Below, piece after piece: positions 23,276 through 34,951 of a stretch of DNA of 64,000 nt (position 1 is the first letter of the stretch; each line of letters opens with the position of its first letter). The stretch spans positions 2,509,501-2,573,500 of the forward strand of contig JBAMJR010000100.1 of the NCBI GenBank assembly GCA_038501785.1, written 5' to 3'. The stretch is from Myoxocephalus aenaeus. Taxonomy: Eukaryota > Chordata > Actinopteri > Perciformes > Cottidae. The notes under the pieces were generated by a model. The model ran no database searches and had not been told where the DNA came from. It saw only the letters and a list, made by a program, of their open reading frames with translations. The position numbers and the translations under genes are program-made.

Positions 23276-25237
23276 AGAAACATGGCTCAGAATCAGTCCA
23301 AACTAACAGTCGCCCCTTCTCCCTAAAGAGACCATACAGAGCTTCACGTTCTCCACTTATTCGACACAACGATCCGCGCTAAACGCGGAGCGGACGTCTT
23401 CTCTCAGCGTATCACGACACACTCAAACAGCTGCTCTGCGCTGGATGCCATCACCGCATAGCTCTCAGCAGCCTGCCTGTTGTGATGTTTGCAAAAAAAA
23501 CCTGGTGTGTTCCTGCTGCTGCAAGAGTGTGAATGTGTGTGAAGCATGTACTCACACACACACACACACACACACAGGTGTGTATGGGCACACAGCTCAC
23601 ATACAGTACACAACAACAGCTGGGACTGCTGCCTTTGACCCGTCTCATGTGCTGGTTCATAACTCCGGATGGTTGTTAGCTCAATGCCTGAAGGAAATGT
23701 GGAAAAAAAAAGGCTAATTTTCACAATGCACCAGTGTGGAAAATCGGTTTCCTAAATTTAAAATGTGGCTGAGCTGGGTGGATCCAGCGTTGGCATGGAG
23801 CTACGGCAGGGTTTTCTTACAGTTTCTGTCTGGGGACAAACAAAAAAGGGAAAATGTGTGGGTAAATGAAAGTTTGTGACCCTTTTTTACTGCCATTTCC
23901 ACGTCACCTTATATTATCTTGAATATATAAACCGGACAGTTGACTAGATGTTTGTTTAATAAATCATAACTTTGTTTTATGCATGTGTTATTGAAAGCAT
24001 ATACACCTGTCCTTTTCTTTTCACTTTTTTCCTCTCATCAATAAAACAAAAGGCATTGCATATTAGATTCAATGGTATAAGTAGAATTATCATAATAGTT
24101 CAAATCTTCAGGATCCCATATGTGGCTCAAGGGTGTCCTAAATGTAACATTTTATTGTTATTTAACCTCTTTGTAGCCAGGATAATCCCATTAAGACCTT
24201 GAATCTCTTTCACAAAAGGGTCCTGAAAGTTTCCCCACATATAAACACAAATAACAGCCTTTAAAACCAAACAGTGGAACATTAACAACAACATAAAACC
24301 GAGGCAACAGACTGAAAACAAACCAGTAAAAATCACAAATACATTGGCATTAGAGTCACGTTAACACAAGTTAAACGGTCCTGTTTTTTAAGATCTTGCA
24401 TGCTAATAAAATAATCTAGTTTAAAATGAGGTTCCAAAACTTTAAAAGCGCTTTCACACAAAAAAAAGACAATGGAAGAAATGCTGCAAATTTATTTGGC
24501 GACCCTTATAAAATCTGCCGCGACCCACCTGTGGGTCCCGACCCGGTGTTTGAAACAGACTGAACCGCAGAACCATACAGATTTGAATGTATGTAACTCT
24601 GTGAAAGGACGGCTCATTAAAAGCATTAACCAAATGCGAAGCTACCCGTTGTCACATGACAGCCATTTAGCTGCACTCCCCCGGTCTTTATCGAACACCT
24701 GGAGGAGTTGAATAGTCGCCTTTCAGCCTTCCTGACAGCCTCGCGTCTCGTCCGCAGCGGCAAAACAAAAGACACGCACAAAAGTAAACGCCACTTTTTT
24801 TAGGTACGGGGGGAATGCACGCGCGCTTTCGGCCGCTAATGGGAGCTAATGGGAGCGCATTAATTTTCACAAGAAAGAGAAAGAGAGAAACGCTCGTCGC
24901 CTCATTGTCCTTCTCTTTTTGCTCATTGGCTACTTCAGTCGCCACGGCTCCCTTTTGCATTTTCCCTTTTGGATTTTCCCATGCCCTGCTATCTTTTCTC
25001 AAGTCTTAATCTTTTCATTCTGTCAGGCCCGCTCTCGGCAGCCTCCGCGTCGTTTCCAAAGGTCCGGCCTTCATGCTTATTGTGCCTCAATGGCGCGGTT
25101 ACCTCCCACCTACATAATGCACCTTGTTTCCTCCGCTCTGTCCCGGGGCTGCACCACTTTTTGGCTCATTCAAATTCAGGAAGGGAGACGGACTGTGGAA
25201 GCAACGCCTCGGGCCGCGGCCATGCAAAGCAACTAGC

Positions 25238-25269
<32 letters not shown>

Positions 25270-25822
25270 GAAGAAGAAAAATGATTTGCTTTCCCTGTTT
25301 ATGGCGGAAAATGTCCGTGGGTGGGCTGATTTGTACATTTTGGAGGATGACCACCACGCGGTCCATCGTGTCGCGGCGGCGCTGTTATTTTGGGAATTCG
25401 CTTCACTTTCAGCGATGAGCGCTTCTGCTGTTTGATGCTCGGCGGTTCTCGGACGCGGCGGGAAAGGGAGAAGGGAGGTCAAGGTTATGGAAACCGTAGT
25501 GACGTCGTGAGCGGCGAGTAGAAAAGGGTAGACGTAGACACCAAATTGTGCTGTTTTTTTTTGGGAGGGGGGGGCTGGAGAGATCTCAGCCACTCAGAAC
25601 CAAGACGACAGCCATGCACCATTAACATCTATTCAAGGAATCATGCTTTGATCTTCCCTGCGAGAGGAGGGGGAGACAAATAAGCAGAAAAAACATCATC
25701 AACAATTCAAATGCACCCAATTATTGGACCATAAATAAGCCTAATTAGCATGAATTGCTTCCACATTGTTATTTTTTTCTTTTTCTTTTTCATTTCTTGT
25801 GTGTGTGTGTGTGTGAGAGAGA

Positions 25823-25857
<35 letters not shown>

Positions 25858-26247
25858 GGGGGGGGCTTCTGCATTAGATTCCTTGACTTATGATAGAGAT
25901 GCTTAATTTGGGAGTTCAAATTGCTGCGCTAATTAAAACTGCAGGATAAATATTTGCCTTTTTGCACAGAACCCACATGTTGTTTTTGTTTGGAGCCAAA
26001 AAAAAAAAAAAAAAAAAAAAAGTATGTTATCTCAGGAACGAGCCGATGCCGATGCCGTCCCATAGCAACACTTTGATCCGTATTAGAAGAAGAAGAACCG
26101 GAGCCTTTAGTGTCACAGCTTTTATTCAGCCTCCGACATTTGTTCTTGACGCAAATGATTTGCCTTCTTCTTAAAAAGAAATTCAGGAAAAGAGGCGAGG
26201 GTTTGCAAGCCCACCTGGTGTGCAACGTCGGGCGTAGTTTAGTGTCA
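23276..26247. other. Intergenic sequence with microsatellites, no gene seen
   Basis: Simple repeats: CA at about 23553-23576 and 25240-25267, GT with GA at 25799-25856, and a run of about 23 A at 25998-26020. At 24495-24560 the string GCGACCCACCTGTGGGTCCC, ending near GACCCGGTGTTTG, resembles the terminal part of a hAT-type element, heavily decayed. The 24.7-25.5 kb part is richer in CpG than its surroundings. Confidence 0.6.
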
Positions 26248-26319
26248 GCGTTGGTGGTATAGTGGTTAGCATAGCTGCCTTCCAAGCAGTTGACCCGGGT
26301 TCGATTCCCGGCCAACGCA
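26248..26319 (+). tRNA. tRNA-Gly (anticodon TCC)
   Basis: This is a complete 72-base cloverleaf. The acceptor strands GCGTTGG and CCAACGC pair perfectly, with discriminator A at 26319. The A-box lies around TGGTATAGTGG, the B-box is GGTTCGATTCC, and the anticodon TCC at 26281-26283 sits in the loop CTTCCAA closed by GCTGC/GCAGT. It reads as identical to the vertebrate tRNA-Gly(TCC) I remember. A T7 terminator follows directly (26320-26326). It is the only intact tRNA gene I see. Its downstream flank matches a SINE body (next entry), so it may have arrived by retroposition but looks functional. Confidence 0.95.
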
Positions 26320-26326
26320 TTTTTTT
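26320..26326 (+). terminator. RNA polymerase III terminator of tRNA-Gly
   Basis: Seven consecutive T immediately after the discriminator base are a standard Pol III stop. Confidence 0.9.
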
Positions 26327-26329
26327 GCT

Positions 26330-26450
26330 CTCCATAGTTCACAATTCAAAGTGCGCGCTTCTCAGCTGCCCACTGGATGGGTTAAATGCAGAGACCCAAT
26401 TTCATGTATTTATGTAAAAAAGTATGTAATATGACAAAAGTAATAAAGTT
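26330..26450 (+). repeat. SINE-body-like sequence joined to the tRNA gene
   Basis: CTCCATAGTTCACAATTC plus AAAGTG matches, at about 20 of 24 positions, the SINE body at 62711-62740 that follows that SINE's tRNA head. After an apparent internal deletion, ACTGGATGGGTTAAATGCAG matches the SINE's distal part, and AATAAAG occurs at the end. The piece stands exactly where a SINE body would stand relative to its tRNA head. Confidence 0.65.
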
Positions 26451-27883
26451 TCAAGAATTAGTTTCACACGCCGGCCCACAGAGGCTTTTGTTTTCCGGGC
26501 GTCCTCTGCGATGGGGCTCATAAAGGGCAGCCTGTGTGCTCTGTCTGGTTTGGGTTATGAAGTCACTGTTGAGCACAGAAACAAGGCGGCGAGGATCAGG
26601 CCGGATCACGGCTCTTTTTCCCAGCGTCCTCTGAAACATTGTTTTTTTGATCAGACAAAAAAACTCCAGAAAATGGAAACGATCTCTCACCGCCGCTTTC
26701 CACCGTTAACCCTCGACAGACAGCGTCTGCACGCCTGGGAGCTAAAAACCTGCTCTGATTGGCTGTCGTGATTATGATGAGGTTTAAAGATGGCGTTCCC
26801 ACGCAACACGAAAAACTTCCCGTCCTCGCCGCCCCGGGGTTAAGAACCTCAACACCCGGCGGAGCATGTCCGCCGTCTCCTCCCACACACTTTCAACACG
26901 TCGGGCCAGAGGTCCGGCCTGGCGTTTGACTTTGGGACATCTTTGGATTCTCTTGTGTTTTTTTTTTATTTTACTTTGTTTTATTTTATTACACGCTCCG
27001 TTTCATCTAGTCCCAATTTATAATTTGCCATGCAGTTCGAAGCGCAGAAGGTTACAATAATAAACCATAACTTGAATGTTTGCCTTGGTCGCTGTTGATG
27101 TCATCCGGTCATTAAAAATGGCAAAGAAAAAGAAAAAAGAAAAAATGACTTAATTGTAATTTCCATCCAAGTTGTGGAGGGAAATTACACATTTATTCCC
27201 AATTTGTGTCCCTATGGATTAGAGTAAGGAGTTACACTTTGGGTGGAGAATATTTTACTGGCAGGAGTGGACAATAAAAAGGACAATAAAAAAAAAATTG
27301 TTTGTATGCTCCCCTAACATTTACCAAAGATGATATCATCAGAAGATCCTTTTAGCTTGTAATATAAGATATATAGTTACACACATTTTTATTTTTACGA
27401 GAGAGAGAGAGAGAGATTAGAAGCTAATGATAATTTAATAAAAAAGAGAATTCCCACAGTGTGTCTTTGTCTGCTGAAGGGAGTTTGCGTGGAGGTCAAC
27501 GTCTGCGTCTAGGACACTGAATCCAGACCACCTCTCCACGTTGATCAATCAAAGAACCCCCCCCCCCCCCCCCCCCCCTTCCATCATCCACCATGAAATC
27601 GTGCGTTAAAAAGCTGAAGTTCAGCCCTGCCTATCACGGCTGACCCGCCGCTGAACCTCTCCGCTCGGCCTCGGAGAGCCGCTGCCAATGTAAGCAGATG
27701 CCTCTTCGGGGTTCTCTTTCTTTCGCTCCCTTATTTATGCGCGGCGCTGATAATGCTATCCTGCGTGTGATACGTCAAGCGAAGGGGAAGAGTCGACAAC
27801 TGATGGAGTCCGTGCCGAACGAGCACTCCTCTTCCCTCTTAGCGTGCCACCCAGGTTCTTCTTTTCCGCTGATGCGCTCACCT
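26451..27883. other. Intergenic sequence, no gene seen
   Basis: It contains a short (GA)n run at 27402-27416 and a run of 22 C at 27557-27578, whose length is likely unreliable in assembly. Nothing coding is recognised. Confidence 0.65.
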
Positions 27884-28403
27884 CTGCTGAGCAGTGGCGG
27901 TGCGTCAATAGAGGGCGCTAGGGCGCCGCCCCTCCTAAAATTTTGCATGAAAAAAAAAAAAGAAGAAAAAAATAAAATAATATATACTGTCAAAAAACAT
28001 TATATATCAAATAATTTAAATAAGAAATATACCGTGTTGACGCGCTAAATGTGTGTGGGAGACCGTAAGCCCCTGTCAACAACCACTTAAGTTAAATATA
28101 ATATATCGCCATTCATCATTACTGAGAAAAGCCCCTCCCCTCTCGGGGCGCCGGCCCAATGTGTGTCTATGGAAAGCCATGAAACATTTCACCCTCGTGA
28201 CGGCAAGGACAGCTTCTCATTGGCGGATGAAACGTGAATCTTCGGGCGCACGAATCTGCGCCCTAGCCAATGACATCGTTTCTTATTGCAACGTGGTTGG
28301 ACTATTCGTCCAATCAGAGACCTTTATCATTCCCTCACATCCAATATAGCTCCCACGTAGCTACGCGAGCAACACAGCTAGCAGAGACTTTGATTATGTT
28401 AGT

Positions 28404-28574
28404 ATGGCGACTGAAAACTCTGTGGTATCTCTACGCGAAACACCTTTCAATCCACGATCAGATGTTGACAAGAAGAGGCTGAAAGAGTTGGGACCCGAAC
28501 GTCCGGATTTAAATATTCAGCAGCAAAGCAGTGAAGCTACATGCACCAAGCTACATGCTAACCGGAGCTGCTAG
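28404..28574 (+). pseudogene. 5' coding remnant inside the hAT element
   Basis: A 56-residue frame starts MATENSVVSLRETPFNP and continues with the charged stretch SDVDKKRLKELGPERPDLN before a stop. Its position near the left end of the element suggests the N-terminus of the former transposase or of an accessory protein. I do not recognise a domain. A donor-like GTGAGT lies downstream at about 28660. Confidence 0.45.
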
Positions 28575-28805
28575 CTGGAGGCTCCGTGTGCAGTGGCTCT
28601 GAGCAGCCGAGGAAGCGCCGGGCTGTGAAGGAAGATGAGCTTGAAGGATTGCTGCAGAAGTGAGTGTCAAAATCAGCAGATGCCTGTGTTAGAGTTTAAT
28701 GTTTTATCTTTCCCACAGCAGAACACATGTTGGACATTGCTAGATTTGGGTGGATATCATATCAGGCTATAACTTTATCTAAAATACCAATTCAACCCCC
28801 AACAA

Positions 28806-28806
28806 G

Positions 28807-28844
<38 letters not shown>

Positions 28845-28926
28845 AGTGTGTGTGTGTGTCAGTGTGTGTGTGTGTCAGTGTGTGTGTGTGTCAGTGTGTG
28901 TGTGTGTCAGTGTGTCAGTGTGTCAT
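28806..28926. repeat. GT / CAGT minisatellite
   Basis: A pure (GT)n block is followed by about five CAGTGTGTGTGTGT units of slightly different length. Confidence 0.9.
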
Positions 28927-29085
28927 AGCTACAGCCATCAAGGTGGCTCCTGGCCTTTTGTCTATGTTGCTGAGCCATCAAGACACACAAAACATAGTTT
29001 TTTGTCTGTAGTATGAAGCCTGTTTGTAGTAGATATTTCCCCACAACTTATCTTACTGTCTCTCTCTCTATATATTTATCTGTAG

Positions 29086-29235
29086 GTTTGTGACACCATA
29101 CTTGGACACACCAGGGAACGCTTTGCCTTCAAAGACCACCTCACCAGTGCCACCTTACTGCAGGGCCCCCAGTTTGAATGCTACGTCAATGTATTCCCTG
29201 AAGTTGCTCTGGCCACCACATTGAATGTTTCTTAA
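29086..29235 (+). pseudogene. Transposase remnant inside the hAT element
   Basis: The frame VCDTILGHTRERFAFKDHL followed by TSATLLQGPQFECYVNVFPE stops at 29233-29235. The pattern RERFxFxDHL resembles hAT/ZMYM-like transposases seen in fish genomes. It follows a pyrimidine-rich TCTGTAG, so it may once have been a separate exon. Only about 49 residues remain. Confidence 0.5.
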
Positions 29236-29451
29236 ACCATTCTGCTCTGAACCTCTCATGCCCAAAGTTACAGTTTGTTGATAGTTGTTATTGGACAGTG
29301 TTGAGCACACTGTTTTCTTGAAATAAAGCTTTGTTTTTTAGAATATTCTACTCCAAACCTCTTTTCTTCTCCTTGTGGAGTGCTATTTAAACCGCGCCGC
29401 CCAACTGCGCCCCCCCCAAAAAAAAAGCCACCAGCCGCCACTGCTGCTGAG

Positions 29452-32440
29452 CATCCCCCTCCGGGCCCACACAGGGTGCCGCAGCGAGCTGCAGCTCAAT
29501 TACTGCAGGTCCTGCTGGATTGAGCCCTTTATATCTCCAGCTGGGGAAGCTCACTCCTCTAAACTCCTCCAGCGGGGAAGCTTTGGGAAAGATCTATAAA
29601 AATGACATCCAGAATAAAAAAAAACTCCCTCCCTGCGTTCTCCCTCCACGGCTCCATAAGCATCAGAATCTTTTAAGTCCTGCAACTGGATCCCTTATCA
29701 AGTTCAGCAGATCGTGAATCAAAAGTTGTGCTTACGATATGATAAAAAGGATGAATCCAGAGTTTGAGAGTGAACACAGTCTGTCAGATGAGCTGTAAAC
29801 ACAATCAGGGTTTACTGATTCAGAGGTGAATGAGAGCTTTTCTTAAAAAGCTGCTGTCTGGCTCTGTTGGTGCAGGTGCTGTCAACGTGATGTCACGAGA
29901 AGGCCTACGAATCATTGACTGTATATAGGGAAGTAGTGCATGAGGTAGATGGAGGAGGGTGAAGAGGTGATGGAGGGAGCGGTAGTTGTCCTACCTGAGC
30001 AGAAAAAACAGCTTCCTCCATTTTCCGCCTTTGTTTTTTTTTACCTTTGTCGTTTTGAATTGACATTAATATATGACAGTTCCTTATGCTGCGTTTTTTT
30101 CCCGCGTGAGTTTTTCCCGCGTGAGTTTTTTCCGCCTGAGTTTTTTCCGCCTGAGTTTACTCGCATGACTTTATTTGCGTCATTCACTTTAATCTTCGTG
30201 GCTTAACTCCATAAACACAGTTACTATTTCCACCATCCACCATTGAAATAACCACGAGTTCTGCTTTATACTTGTTGTGGGAAGTCCCACAAACGTGGGA
30301 ACATCAAAACGCCGTCGTGTCTGGGTTCATAACATCGAATGACGGACGCTTCCGGCGCTACTTGAGGCGGACCAGCAGCAGTTTGATTCAGTAACAGCAG
30401 GACGGCAGCATCTCAACGCTGATTGGCTTTCGCAACTCGGCGTCACGCAATTTTTTTTGCCCGAGTTGAAATATTTAAACTTTGCATTGCGTTATTCGCG
30501 CCGCCCGGCGTACATTTTCGTTGTTCGCAACCATTCTGCGTCTGTGCATTGACTTTGCATGCAATTTTGGTGCGAACGCGTCATAATTTGTAAGTGGAAC
30601 TCTGTATTTGTTTAGTTCAAATGCGTTATCAAAGTGCTGCAGAGGGTCACCTCCACCATATTCAAACAAAGTCTACAACGATGGTCATAAATCAAAACTC
30701 ACATAGTTTTGAGAGTTGAAAATTGCACATTGGCGTGAACAGTAAAAACATACATGTGTGCAAAGCTGACGGTAATTTCCAGCTCAAGTTCCCGTGATGA
30801 GCAGTTATTAACATCCAAACACACGTGTGTGTTCGGTGATTGATTTTTTTTACGTGCACAAATATGCAGGCATAATGATATGATTACATCCTACTGTACA
30901 AAAAAACATGTCAAACAGGCTCATAAGTGCTCTGGGAGGAGAACGCGTGAGGCAGCGTCTGAGGGTTCAGGTCAGCTGAGAAGGCTTTGCCGGAATATTT
31001 CCAGGCGCTTTAAACCCAGTGGTGAGAGTCTTGTGAAGAGCCTCCAAACTCTGCACCTGGTTCGGATTCCATCCCTTCGCAATCTGCTTTCTTTGGACCC
31101 CGCGTCGTCCTCTTATTTGATTTTCGGCTCTTTGAGATGTGAAATACACGCCGATACTTAAAGACCGTCTTCGGGGGGATGGCGGGGCGAGCCTCTCGGA
31201 AAACAGATTTATTGAGATTTGGCAGCAGGGCGTGGACCGTCAGAAGAGTTCTGAATGAGACCGAATGTCAACAATTATGAGATATATTAATGCTTCTTTC
31301 TCTCTTTCTTTTTGTCCCGGGACTTGAACAAGTCCATCTTGGATTCTGTTCAGGTATTTTTATGAGGCGGTTCAAAGGACTCACATGGTTCTGGTCTTTG
31401 CCGAACGGTGTCAGCAAACACAGTATCCGATCAGATGGACGCCTCAGATACAGAAACCTGAATCTCCATCTGCCCCGCAGTCAGGATGCTCTACATTTAC
31501 TTTTTTTTTTTTACGACTTAGCAAACGGAGGTGGCTCCGAGGTTATTAGATAGCAGTAAATTCCTGTGCTCCGTGCCGCAATCTTGAGTGAGGGCGTATA
31601 CTATGTGTGTGATGGATTTACTGGTCCTCCGAAAGTCCTTGGACCATAAGTATGGAAATCGAGGTTCAAAAACGAAATAATTCATCAGAGACATCAAAGA
31701 TTCCGATGTCAGCGTTACCGCGTCACGTTTTTTGTCGAACAAGACGCTGAATGAACCGTTTTTTTTTTTCAAGTCCATAAGCTGCGTCGATCCAAAAAGG
31801 ATTTCTCTTAGCATGCGTGACCTTCATCCACCGAGACGTCTGACTGCATCCGTTCAAAAAGCACACTTTGGGTCAACTTTGCAGACCAAAAAGGAGTGGA
31901 TTTCATTCAACGACAGTCCAGTGAAAGTCCTCAGGGGTCCCGCCGTCTCTTGGTGGGTGAAGTTAGGGTCACAGGAAGCAGCCATGAGTGGAAAACCCCA
32001 ACGCAGGAACCCCAACAGAGGAACCACAACACAGGAACCACAACACAGGACGCTCTGTGCAGCCAGTCCTCCCTGGTGTCTCTGCATGTTTTCTAATGTA
32101 TGAAACACGAGCAAAGGCTACACAGTTTGATTATTATAGACTATTTGACACATTAAGATCAACCATTGAGTCGTGTAGTAGGTCCGTCATCCATTCACAT
32201 CAGACATGAACAGGTGACTTTGCATTTGCTTGCTCCAGGAGGAACGTCGGGTCTGTTACTAAAGAGTAGAGGTCTGAATGTGCTCCGTATGTCACAATAA
32301 GGGATCATTTCTGTTGTTAGTTGGTGCTTTTAATGAATAAATGTACTTGACTAACTGCACAGGTGCAATATGCCGATATGATTTGAGACTGAAAACCTTT
32401 TAAAATGATTTTTTTTGAGGTGATCTGTTGAAAACGATGT
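29452..32440. other. Intergenic sequence with small tandem repeats, no gene seen
   Basis: It contains four tandem units of a CGTGAGTTTTTTCC type (about 30096-30157) and four units of a 14-15-mer ending CAGGAACC (about 31992-32049). T-runs are present. The open frames through these repeats are not genes. Confidence 0.65.
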
Positions 32441-32553
32441 GTAGAGCTGCACATCTCTGCAGTTTCGACACACTTTTCTCCTTTGAACAAAATATTGCAT
32501 CATCTGAGATGCAATATTTTGCAACGCTTTGGCATTAATTGTGCAGCCCTATT
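32441..32553. mobile_element. Small MITE-like hairpin element
   Basis: The ends TAGAGCTGCAC and GTGCAGCCCTA are imperfect inverted repeats. The interior holds a perfect hairpin, AAAATATTGCATC and GATGCAATATTTT around a 6-base loop (about 32488-32519). TAGGGCTGCAC-type termini are common among non-autonomous fish DNA elements. I could not find a clear target duplication. Confidence 0.55.
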
Positions 32554-33667
32554 GTCAGTTTACTGTAAAGCAATGCACTGATGCTCCTCTGCTGTTTAAC
32601 ACTGCTAAACAGCATTTAATAAAAGGTATTATCTCCCCCACAGCATGACTTTATTCTAAGTGTAATACTCTTAAGATGACATGCTGTTGCTGCACGTGTT
32701 CTGGAGGACCGGCTGCACTGTGTTTGCTCTTCGCGGTCTGTAATGCCCACCAGGGGATCGGTCAGGTTGCGGTTGCCGCTGCCGTCCCACACACACTGTA
32801 TATATCTTTAAATAATAGCTGGCGTCCGTCTCTGTGTGTACTGGGGTTTTGGGCAGAGACGTTTATTCTAATGTTCCCCCAACCTCTGCTGCTCTGAGCT
32901 TGATGTGCAAAATACGGACTATTTAAATTCACAAACTGAGTGGAATAACTGAAAGGCTCTTGTGCTTTGCTTGGTTTGACTTCTTCAACAGGACATTTGG
33001 GGGGTTTTCTAATCCTTCAGTCTAACACTGACTCTCAGTATCCCTTTTCTAAAAAATACATTTGCGTTCTGATTTCTGACGGTTTTGAATATGAGACACA
33101 AACCTGCATTCCAGCATCGTGTGGCATTAGTTTCCCCAAATGTATCTGAAAAGACCACAGAGGCTGTAAAGATGGCCTCATGTGTATTTTCCTGTAATAA
33201 TACAATAAAAACCTACTTCTGCGCTGTAATGACTCCACAGTGAGACACTTACAGCCTTTAGAAATGCGTCTGTCGCTGGACTACTTTTGCATTTTGTGCC
33301 AAAAGGAAACAGAAACAACTCCAAAAACAACACATTACCTCAAGAAATGGGTCGAATTTTCATTAATTTTGGACGTGTTGGGCAACTGCGTTTCAAAGCC
33401 GACGGATTTAGAAACTTGGAAAATAAGTCGACAGGGGCTAAACTTGCAGCTGGTTCAATAATAAATTTAGTTGATCGACAAATTATTGCATTTTTTTGGG
33501 GCATTTTTCTCTATTTTGTGATATATTATAGAAAAGAAATGTATGAAAACAGCTCAAACTGGAGTTATGTTTAGATGCATTGCTCAAAGGCTGTTTGAGA
33601 AATATGCTTTGGCAACTTCAGGGGCCCAGCCCATATTTTTATTATGTTTTTTTTGTGTGTGTGTGTG
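32554..33667. other. Intergenic sequence, no feature recognised
   Basis: AT-rich sequence with no convincing frame, repeat or RNA gene. Confidence 0.6.
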
Positions 33668-33850
33668 GGGCTGCAACTAATTATTTTCCTTATTTATTAA
33701 TCGCAGTTCTCCACTTTATCGTTTGGCCTATAAAATTCCATAAAATATTGAAACAAGTCTCAAAGTATAGAATATTATAACATTAAGTTCACCATCCCTG
33801 AAGACAAAAAAAAGCAAATCGTCACAACTGGGAAGCAGATAATTAAATTA
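33668..33850 (+). repeat. Degenerate end of a GGGCTGCAACTAA-type DNA repeat
   Basis: GGGGCTGCAACTAATTATTT, then TTATTAATCGCAGTT and TTGGCCTATAAAATTCCATA, follow the order of a very common teleost non-autonomous element. Its right end is not clear. A second diverged fragment lies at 42798-43010. Confidence 0.6.
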
Positions 33851-34307
33851 ATAATCATTATTAAAAAAGCAGCAAATGACTGTTCCCGCCGTACTTTCCT
33901 TGGCCTTAGAGATTAGCATTTCATTGTGAGGCAACAACAATAACAACAACAACAAGCGCTCCTCTCTGTCTGAAAAGGAAATCAGATCATCTCCAAATAA
34001 CAGGCGCTGGAGCCGAGAGGCCCGGCGATCACTTAGCGACCTGAAAGACGTGCGGCTCGAGGTCCGCAGAGACGTGGTCAAGTACTGGAGGCTCAGACCC
34101 TGGAGGTGATTTACAGCAAAGGGGACAGAGAGAAAAAAAGAGCCTCGTTGTGCTTCCGTCAGGAGAACGAGGCTGAAACAGGAGCGAAGCCCGGAGTCTG
34201 AATCTGTGATCCTCTCTGTGACGAGGTGCAGCGATGAAACGCTTCCTCCACCGAGTCCTGACAGCGAGGAGCCCAGAGAGGAGAACACACTTTACAACAC
34301 AAAGTAC
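33851..34307. other. Intergenic sequence, no feature recognised
   Basis: It contains a short AAC-type run at 33937-33955. Nothing else was recognised. Confidence 0.55.
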
Positions 34308-34660
34308 TGTGTGGGTCTGTGTGTGTGGGTCTGTGTGTGTGTGGTTGTGTGGGTCTGTATGTGTGGGTCTGTGTGTGTGTGGTTGTGTGGGTCTGTGTGT
34401 GTGGGTCTGTGTGTGTCTGTGTGTGTGGGTCTGTGTGTGTGTGGTTGTGTGGGTCTGTGTGTGTGGGTCTGTGTGTGTGTGTGTGTGTGGTTGTGTGGGT
34501 CTGTGTGTGTGTGGTTGTGTGGGTCTGTGTGTGTGTGTGTGTGGTTGTGTGGGTCTGTGTGTGTGTGGTTGTGTGGGTCTGTGTGTGTGTGGTTGTGTGG
34601 CTCTGTATGTGTGGGTCTGTGTGTGTGTGGTTGTGTGGGTCTGTGTGGGTATGTGTGTGT

Positions 34661-34691
<31 letters not shown>

Positions 34692-34761
34692 GGTCATATG
34701 TGTGTGTGTGTGTGTGGTTGTGTGGGTCATATGTGTGTGTGTGTGTGTGGTTGTGTGGGTC

Positions 34762-34839
<78 letters not shown>

Positions 34840-34891
34840 ACATTCGAGAGCAGCCAGCAGCTTTGTGGTTTTCCTGGCCCACAATAGCAGG

Positions 34892-34943
<52 letters not shown>
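34308..34943. repeat. Composite GT minisatellite plus (TG)n and (CT)n
   Basis: More than 500 bases of alternating units such as TGTGTGTGGTTGTGTGGGTC and GGGTCATATGTG pass into a pure (TG)n tract ending at 34839. After about 55 unique bases a (CT)n tract follows (34895-34943). The long His-Thr or Val-Cys frames it creates on both strands are artefacts. Confidence 0.95.

Positions 34944-34951
<8 letters not shown>

Larger units (their letters stand above)
27892..29443 (+). mobile_element. Decayed hAT-superfamily DNA transposon with 8-bp target duplication
   Basis: The left end CAGTGGCGGTGCGTC and right end CCGCCACTG are inverted repeats, flanked by perfect 8-bp duplications CTGCTGAG (27884-27891 and 29444-29451). 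Both termini and the duplication length fit hAT. Inside are two coding remnants: ATG at 28404 to stop 28572 (56 residues with DVDKKRLKELGPERPDLN), and a piece after an acceptor-like TCTGTAG at 29086-29235 (VCDTILGHTRERFAFKDH and on). The second looks like part of a hAT-type transposase. A GT/CAGT minisatellite (28806-28926) has grown between them. No intact transposase frame exists. Confidence 0.8.

Noticed and set aside
25929..26342. 137-codon minus-strand frame containing GNRTRVNCLEG
   Set aside because: It is the antisense translation of the tRNA-Gly gene, a well-known spurious protein pattern.
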